A stretch of DNA of 10,304 nt from Candidatus Aerophobota bacterium (GTDB lineage: Bacteria; Aerophobota; Aerophobia; Aerophobales; B3-G15). Each line of letters opens with the position of its first letter. Within the stretch, counting starts at the first letter, position 1. The DNA lies in the NCBI GenBank assembly GCA_030607765.1, contig JAUWJJ010000016.1:1-10304 (forward strand). Direction: 5' to 3'. Below, one piece after another: positions 7,201 to 10,304 of the stretch. The notes below the pieces were generated by a model. That model was not told where the DNA came from and searched no databases. It worked only from the letters and a program-made list of their open reading frames with translations. The position numbers and the translations under genes were made by a program.

Positions 7201-7836
7201 ATGTTAGTATTCTTGTTTTGTTTAGTAGGAGCTTATCTGGTAGGTTCTTTCCCCACAGGGTATGTTGTGAGCAAGTCTCTAAAGGGCATAGATATAAGGA
7301 AGTTTGGCAGTGGAAGTATTGGATTTACCAATGTACTTCGAGTTACAGGAACACTCCCTGCTTTGATTACTCTGGCGGGAGATATAGGAAAGGGAGTAGC
7401 TTCCGTTTATATGGGAAGCTTCTTTTCCTCTTTTACTCCAATTGATCCCTATACGGTTAAGGGATTAGCTGGATTGGCTTCAATAGTTGGGCATAATTGG
7501 TCTCTTTTTTTGAAATTTAAGGGGGGAAAGGGAGTAGCTACTTCAGCTGGCGTTTTTCTCTCTCTTACTCCTCTACCATTTCTTTTTTCTTTAGTAGCAA
7601 TGGTAATGGCAATAGGGCTCACTCGTTATGTTTCTCTTGGTTCTATAATTGCTGCCGTATCTCTTCCTTTTTTTATTTGGTTTCACTCTGGAGATATATT
7701 AACGATCTATCTATTTCTAAGTATGGGCACAGCCGGAATGATTATAATAAAACATCGATCCAATCTGTCTCGATTATTCCTGGGGCAGGAAAACAAATTA
7801 GGACAGAGAGTACAGACAAGAAAAATTAACCACTGA
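7201..7836 (+). CDS. plsY: Glycerol-3-phosphate acyltransferase PlsY (acyl-phosphate dependent)
   Basis: A 211-residue integral membrane enzyme that transfers an acyl group from acyl-phosphate (made by PlsX, not in the window) to glycerol-3-phosphate, making lysophosphatidic acid. The three PlsY motifs are present: GSFPTGYVVSK (15-25), GSGSIGFTNVLR (36-47) and HNWSLFLKFKGGKGVATS (98-115). Motif 2 usually reads GSGNxGATN, so Ser39 and Phe42 are variants, though both occur in the wider family. Hydrophobic stretches near 1-24, 50-75, 85-105, 115-140 and 145-185 fit the five-helix topology. The ATG directly follows the S1 stop codon with no spacer, so translation is probably coupled. PlsY and PlsC in the same run supply two successive steps of phosphatidic acid synthesis. 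The tail after about 190 is polar. Confidence 0.94.
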   Translation: MLVFLFCLVGAYLVGSFPTGYVVSKSLKGIDIRKFGSGSIGFTNVLRVTGTLPALITLAGDIGKGVASVYMGSFFSSFTPIDPYTVKGLAGLASIVGHNWSLFLKFKGGKGVATSAGVFLSLTPLPFLFSLVAMVMAIGLTRYVSLGSIIAAVSLPFFIWFHSGDILTIYLFLSMGTAGMIIIKHRSNLSRLFLGQENKLGQRVQTRKINH

Positions 7837-7857
7837 AGACACTGAAAAAGCAAAACC

Positions 7858-8002
7858 GTAATGGGTAATATGTGATGAGTAATGGGTAAAAGAGAATTGG
7901 TTGAGTCAGTTGATCGGTTAGTCAGTTAATGCATCTACGCATTCACGCATCTACTCATCAACGCATTTACCCTTTTACTTATTGATCCATCTACCCATTA
8001 CC
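7858..8002 (+). repeat. Imperfect inverted element made of degenerate 7-8 bp units
   Basis: The ends GTAATGGGTA (7858-7867) and TACCCATTAC (7992-8001) are perfect inverted repeats. From about 7900 to 8002 the sequence has an 8-base period. The right half reads GCATCTAC, GCATTCAC, GCATCTAC, TCATCAAC, GCATTTAC, CCTTTTAC, TTATTGAT, CCATCTAC. The left half (7904-7930) shows the same units inverted, including AGTCAGTTGAT and AGTCAGTTAAT 16 bases apart. At 7858-7890 the period is seven (GTAATGG, GTAATAT, GTGATGA, GTAATGG). The whole can fold into a long, imperfect hairpin. It occupies most of the plsY-HU gap (7837-8084), and no reading frame or terminator T-tract was found there. A related fragment lies at 2214-2240. 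Confidence 0.65.
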
Positions 8003-8021
8003 GAGCGAAGTGAGATGTACC

Positions 8022-8049
8022 TTGTCAAAAATAAAAAATAAGGTATGTT
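8022..8049 (+). promoter_or_regulatory. Likely sigma-70 type promoter of the HU gene
   Basis: TTGTCA (8022-8027, 5/6 match) and TATGTT (8044-8049, 4/6 match) are 16 bases apart with an A-rich spacer. Transcription would start near 8056, giving a leader of about 29 bases that contains the strong Shine-Dalgarno AAGGAGGT (8071-8078), six bases before the HU ATG. The promoter begins 20 bases after the inverted element ends. Confidence 0.5.
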
Positions 8050-8084
8050 TAAAGAAAGAAAATATCCATAAAGGAGGTAGGTAA

Positions 8085-8357
8085 ATGAACAAGGCTAAAT
8101 TAGTGGAGGAGGTAGTAAGGCAAACTGGGCTAACTAAAAAGGCGTCCAGAGAGACAGTAGATGCGATAACTTCAGCTATTACTGACTCCTTAGTCAACGG
8201 AGAGAAGGTTACTTTAGTAGGATTTGGTAGTTTCAGAGTAATGAATAGGAAGTCCCGCCGGGGAAGAAATCCTCAAACAGGGGAAGAGATACAAATCCCA
8301 GCAAAAAGTGTTCCTAAATTTGAACCCGGAAAGAATCTAAGAGAAGCAGTTCTCTAA
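8085..8357 (+). CDS. hup: DNA-binding protein HU
   Basis: A 90-residue histone-like protein of the HU/IHF family, which works as a dimer to bend and compact DNA. The start MNKAKLVEEV, the helix pair up to residue 38, VGFGSFRV (45-52), the arm RRGRNPQTGEEIQIPA (58-73) with the intercalating P63, and VPKFEPGKNLREAV (76-89) all match HU closely, and the length is standard. HU rather than IHF is favoured because it is short and has the canonical KFEPGKNL ending, but the distinction between homodimeric HU and IHF-alpha cannot be settled by eye. AAGGAGGT six bases upstream is the best ribosome binding site in the window, consistent with an abundant protein. It is followed by a MerR-type gene and tRNA-Pro, an order that recalls ihfA-merR-tRNA-Pro in pseudomonads. 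Confidence 0.96.
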   Translation: MNKAKLVEEVVRQTGLTKKASRETVDAITSAITDSLVNGEKVTLVGFGSFRVMNRKSRRGRNPQTGEEIQIPAKSVPKFEPGKNLREAVL

Positions 8358-8438
8358 GAAGAATATTCAAACTCTCATCTCTACCTGACACTTATCTATT
8401 GGTAAACAAGGAAGAGAAACCTCAAAAGGAAATAAGGA

Positions 8439-8750
8439 GTGGGGATAAAAGAAATTCCAGAAAAGACTTTTTTCTCCATAGGAGAAGTTAGCCAAATTAC
8501 AGGCTTGCCCTCTTATGTACTACGTTTCTGGGAAAATAAATTTAGCTCTCTTCATCCTCAGAAAAGTAAAGGTGGACACAGATACTATCAAAAAAAAGAT
8601 ATAGAACAAATTCTTTTAATTAAAAATTTACTTCATAAAGATGGCTTTACTATTCAGGGAGCTCAAAAAGAAATAAAGAAAAAAAAGGATACTTTCAATG
8701 TAGAGGAGCTAAAAGAACAGTTAAAAGATATATTAAAAGTATTGGAATAA
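8439..8750 (+). CDS. Small MerR-family DNA-binding protein
   Basis: A 103-residue protein with an N-terminal MerR winged helix-turn-helix: FFSIGEVSQITGLPSYVLRFWE (11-32) is the helix-turn-helix, and SLHPQKSKGGHRYYQKKDIE (37-56) is the wing with the typical GGHRYY. Residues 57-80 form the next helices, and 85-103 is a short charged helix. There is no effector-binding domain and no metal-binding cysteines, so it is the short orphan type whose signal, if any, is unknown. The start is GTG at 8439: an in-frame TAA at 8433-8435 excludes anything further upstream, and AAAGGA at 8425-8430 is properly spaced. It lies 81 bases after HU with no clear promoter, so co-transcription with HU is likely, and 19 bases before tRNA-Pro. 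Targets cannot be inferred. Confidence 0.88.
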   Translation: MGIKEIPEKTFFSIGEVSQITGLPSYVLRFWENKFSSLHPQKSKGGHRYYQKKDIEQILLIKNLLHKDGFTIQGAQKEIKKKKDTFNVEELKEQLKDILKVLE

Positions 8751-8753
8751 GAT

Positions 8754-8769
8754 CAAAAGGTAACTTTTG
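8754..8769 (+). other. Short hairpin abutting the tRNA-Pro 5' end
   Basis: CAAAAG (8754-8759) and CTTTTG (8764-8769) pair perfectly around GTAA. The 3' arm ends exactly one base before the mature tRNA 5' nucleotide at 8770. It may shape the precursor for RNase P cleavage, but a six-pair A+T-rich stem could also be chance. Confidence 0.35.
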
Positions 8770-8845
8770 CGGGGCGTAGCGCAGCCTGGCTTAGCGCACT
8801 TGCATGGGGCGCAAGAGGTCACCGGTTCGAATCCGGTCGCCCCGA
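8770..8845 (+). tRNA. tRNA-Pro, anticodon GGG, CCA not encoded
   Basis: The acceptor stem CGGGGCG (8770-8776) pairs with CGCCCCG (8838-8844), and the discriminator is A8845. The D stem GCGC (8779-8782) pairs with 8794-8797. The anticodon stem CUUGC (8799-8803) pairs with GCAAG (8811-8815) around AUGGGGC, placing GGG at 8806-8808. The T stem ACCGG (8821-8825) pairs with CCGGU (8833-8837) around UUCGAAU. The C1:G72 pair is typical of bacterial tRNA-Pro. CCA is absent and must be added by nucleotidyltransferase, unlike the tRNA-Ala in this window. The gene follows the MerR gene closely and may share its transcript. Confidence 0.97.
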
Positions 8846-8850
8846 TTCTA

Positions 8851-8928
8851 AATAAAGAAAAATGAAGGGTAAAGAGAAATAGTGAAAAGTAAAAACCTTT
8901 AACTCTTTACCCTTCATTTTTCTTTATT
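8851..8928 (+). repeat. Perfect 26-bp inverted repeat between tRNA-Pro and trpS
   Basis: Positions 8851-8876 are exactly the reverse complement of 8903-8928, with a 26-base A-rich spacer. The outer part of the right arm is T-rich (CATTTTTCTTTATT), so the transcript forms a long stable hairpin that could end the tRNA-Pro transcript and shield the tRNA 3' end. The arm contains GGGTAAAGAGAA (8867-8878), one base different in length from GGGTAAAAGAGAA (7884-7896) in the element after plsY, hinting at a common origin. It ends seven bases before the trpS ribosome binding site, so it could also affect trpS expression. Confidence 0.8.
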
Positions 8929-8948
8929 CAAGTTAAGAGGAGATTGGA

Positions 8949-9935
8949 ATGAGCAAACAACGTATCCTAAGTGGAATGAGACCCACAGGTAAACTGCACT
9001 TAGGAAATTATTTAGGTGCACTCTCGGGCTGGGTAAAACTCCAGGCCGATTATGAGTGTTTTTTTATGATTGCCGACTGGCATGCTCTTACTGACCACAG
9101 CAATACTACTCAAATTTCCAAAGATATTAAGGAAGTTTTGATTGATTGGTTAGCTGCAGGATTAAATCCGGAAGTATCTACTCTTTTTATTCAATCTCAC
9201 ATCCCAGAACATGCTGAGCTCCATTTACTTTTATCTATGATTACACCTCTTCCCTGGTTAGAGCGCTGTCCCACATATAAAGAAAAATTGGATACGGGCA
9301 GTGAGACCAACTATGGTCTTTTAGGGTACCCCGTACTTATGACAACTGACATTCTTATTTATAAGGCTAACAGGGTTCCTGTAGGAGGAGATCAACTTCC
9401 CCATCTGGAAATTTCCCGAGAGATAGCTCGTAGGTTTAACTATCTCTACGGCAGGGTTTTTCCGGAGCCTGAACCTATTTTAACTAAAAGTCCCAAAATT
9501 CTGGGAATAGATGGCGAAAAGAAAATGAGTAAATCTTTTAATAATTACATTACTTTGGGAGAGAATCCCAAGGTAATCAAAGAAAAAGTTATGGGAATGT
9601 TTACCGATCCGGAAAAGATATACTTAGGGGATCCTGGACACCCTCAAAAGTGTAATGTTTATAACTATCACAAAATTTTTGGGGGAGTTTTGGGGGAAGG
9701 TCTGGATTTAATCTTTCAAAAATGTAAAGAAGGAAAACTTCCCTGCACTACCTGTAAGGCTAACTTAGCTGACATTCTTATCAAAACCTTAGCTCCTTTC
9801 AGAGAAAAAAGAGCTCAAATCAAAGAAGAAAAACAGATGTTAAATAAAATTATCAAAGAAGGAAGAGAAAAAGCCAAGGTTGTAGCCTCCTCTACCTTAA
9901 AAGAGGTAAGAGCTGCTATGAAAATGCTCTACTAA
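8949..9935 (+). CDS. trpS: Tryptophanyl-tRNA synthetase with probable Fe-S binding cysteines
   Basis: A 328-residue class Ic synthetase that charges tRNA-Trp. The HIGH-like motif is TGKLHLGN (13-20) and the KMSKS motif is at 192-196. The tryptophan pocket region includes MTTDILIYKA and VPVGGDQLPHLEISREIARRFN (143-164). Length is normal for the bacterial type. The C-terminal anticodon-binding part carries C235, C259, C266 and C269, spaced C-x23-C-x6-C-x2-C. Thermotoga maritima TrpRS has a nearly identical array (C-x22-C-x6-C-x2-C) that binds a [4Fe-4S] cluster next to the anticodon, so a cluster is inferred here. AGAGGAGA (8936-8943) lies just before the ATG. No tryptophan T-box or leader peptide is seen upstream. 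The preceding inverted repeat separates it from tRNA-Pro, and its own promoter was not identified. Confidence 0.96.
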   Translation: MSKQRILSGMRPTGKLHLGNYLGALSGWVKLQADYECFFMIADWHALTDHSNTTQISKDIKEVLIDWLAAGLNPEVSTLFIQSHIPEHAELHLLLSMITPLPWLERCPTYKEKLDTGSETNYGLLGYPVLMTTDILIYKANRVPVGGDQLPHLEISREIARRFNYLYGRVFPEPEPILTKSPKILGIDGEKKMSKSFNNYITLGENPKVIKEKVMGMFTDPEKIYLGDPGHPQKCNVYNYHKIFGGVLGEGLDLIFQKCKEGKLPCTTCKANLADILIKTLAPFREKRAQIKEEKQMLNKIIKEGREKAKVVASSTLKEVRAAMKMLY

Positions 9936-9952
9936 CCGTTAAGTTTATCTAC

Positions 9953-10187
9953 TTAAAGTTTCCTTACATCACACAAATCTTGATATTTAACAGCTTTTCT
10001 CAATAAATAACTCCTCGTCTTTGTATATTTACTTCTTCTTTTTGGCCTACCTTAGCCTTAGGTAATCCCTATCTTCACTATTTCCTTTTTTGAATAATTT
10101 TGTCCCCGCCCAAAATTGCCCATTTTCATTAATGCCTGGAAAGCAGACGGGACGATGTCTTAAATATTTTTTACATTGACTCTTCAT
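9953..10187 (-). pseudogene. Possible short or frameshifted reading frame of unknown function
   Basis: I do not recognise this. On the minus strand an ATG at 10187-10185 opens 46 codons to TAG at 10049-10047. The product is basic, with two cysteines and tracts such as RHRPVCFPGINENGQFW and EDRDYLRLR. Shifting frame at about 10048 gives 31 more codons to TAA at 9955-9953, containing GRPKRRSKY and RKAVKYQDLCDVRKL. Both halves have varied, protein-like composition, so a single frameshift in an old gene or a sequencing error could join them into about 78 residues. No Shine-Dalgarno precedes the ATG and no family was recognised. It may equally be non-coding DNA. Apart from this, 9936-10220 holds only a weak A+T hairpin (TTAAGT/ACTTAA, 9939-9956) after trpS. 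Confidence 0.2.
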
Positions 10188-10221
10188 TATTTAAATATTA
10201 TCATAGCATATAATAAAGAGA

Positions 10222-10250
10222 TTGACTTTGTAGTCAAAATATACTACAAT
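10222..10250 (+). promoter_or_regulatory. Strong sigma-70 type promoter for the gene leaving the right edge
   Basis: TTGACT (10222-10227, 5/6 match) and TACAAT (10245-10250, 5/6 match) are separated by the optimal 17 bases, the best promoter match in the window. Transcription would start near 10257, about 19 bases before the ATG at 10276. Confidence 0.65.
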
Positions 10251-10271
10251 TGTACTCAGAAAGGACTACAA
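10228..10271 (+). promoter_or_regulatory. Probable operator: palindromic half-sites over the promoter
   Basis: TTGTAGT (10228-10234) is inverted against ACTACAA (10243-10249), and a third ACTACAA occurs at 10265-10271, 22 bases (about two helical turns) after the second. The palindrome TACAATTGTA (10245-10254) covers the -10 box and fits TACAnnTGTA, the core recognised by CopY/BlaI/MecI-type winged-helix repressors. TTGACT/AGTCAA (10222-10227, 10232-10237) is a further inverted pair using the -35 box. A bound repressor would block polymerase and the third site overlaps the end of the ribosome binding site. The regulator's identity is inference. Confidence 0.5.
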
Positions 10272-10275
10272 AAAT

Positions 10276-10304
10276 ATGGAGATATTACAGATTACTAAAT
10301 CTAG
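10276..10304 (+). CDS. Start of an unidentified gene (3' part outside window)
   Basis: ATG at 10276 follows AAAGGA (10260-10265) by ten bases and lies just downstream of the promoter and operator sites. Only nine full codons are visible (MEILQITKS), too few to identify a family. The operator layout suggests an autoregulated gene, for example a repressor or a repressor-controlled operon, but that is inferred from the upstream DNA only. Confidence 0.45.

Noticed and set aside
7218..7445. 75-codon + strand frame inside plsY
   Set aside because: It lies entirely within the conserved plsY motifs in another frame and has no protein-like features.
7900..8002. CRISPR array
   Set aside because: The period is only eight bases and degenerate, with no spacers and no cas genes.
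9939..9956. Terminator after trpS
   Set aside because: The stem TTAAGT/ACTTAA is A+T-rich, only six pairs, and is not followed by a proper T-run.

Overview
The window comes from an A+T-rich bacterium. The bacterial markers are MEP-pathway IspH, an S1-type RNA-binding protein, HU, PlsY and RsfS. I cannot assign a phylum. The tryptophanyl-tRNA synthetase carries a cysteine array resembling the one that binds a [4Fe-4S] cluster in Thermotoga maritima TrpRS. Together with the Fe-S enzymes IspH and IlvD, this is compatible with an anaerobe. No transposase, phage gene, CRISPR array or plasmid function is visible. All intact genes lie on the + strand and look like core metabolism or information processing.

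Layout, left to right. The end of rsfS (ribosome silencing factor) is followed by tRNA-Ala(GGC) with an encoded CCA. A non-coding gap of about 260 bases (289-547) holds a nested three-stem palindromic element and a possible ilvD promoter. Next comes a tightly packed run: ilvD, hisC (TTG start), cmk, plsC, ispH, then after 123 bases an rpsA-like S1 gene and plsY. hisC and cmk overlap by 47 bases, cmk/plsC and plsC/ispH share ATGA overlaps, and rpsA and plsY abut. The run joins branched-chain amino acid and histidine synthesis, CMP/dCMP phosphorylation, two steps of phosphatidic acid synthesis (PlsY then PlsC), the last isoprenoid precursor step (IspH) and mRNA binding at the ribosome (S1).

After plsY, positions 7858-8002 contain an imperfect inverted element built of degenerate 7-8 bp units. 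A fragment of the same family sits between ilvD and hisC. A second cluster follows: HU (good promoter and Shine-Dalgarno), a small MerR-type regulator, tRNA-Pro(GGG), a perfect 26-bp inverted repeat, and trpS. The HU/IHF-MerR-tRNA-Pro order resembles the ihfA-merR-tRNA-Pro arrangement known in pseudomonads.

The right end (9936-10304) has no intact gene until a strong-looking promoter at 10222-10250. That promoter is overlaid by palindromic half-sites and precedes the first codons of a gene leaving the window at 10276. On the minus strand there are traces of a short, possibly frameshifted reading frame.

The genes themselves are ordinary. The parts worth a second look are the dispersed palindromic and octamer elements, the Fe-S type TrpRS, and the operator-promoter at the right edge. 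I see no evidence for a wholly new biological system.
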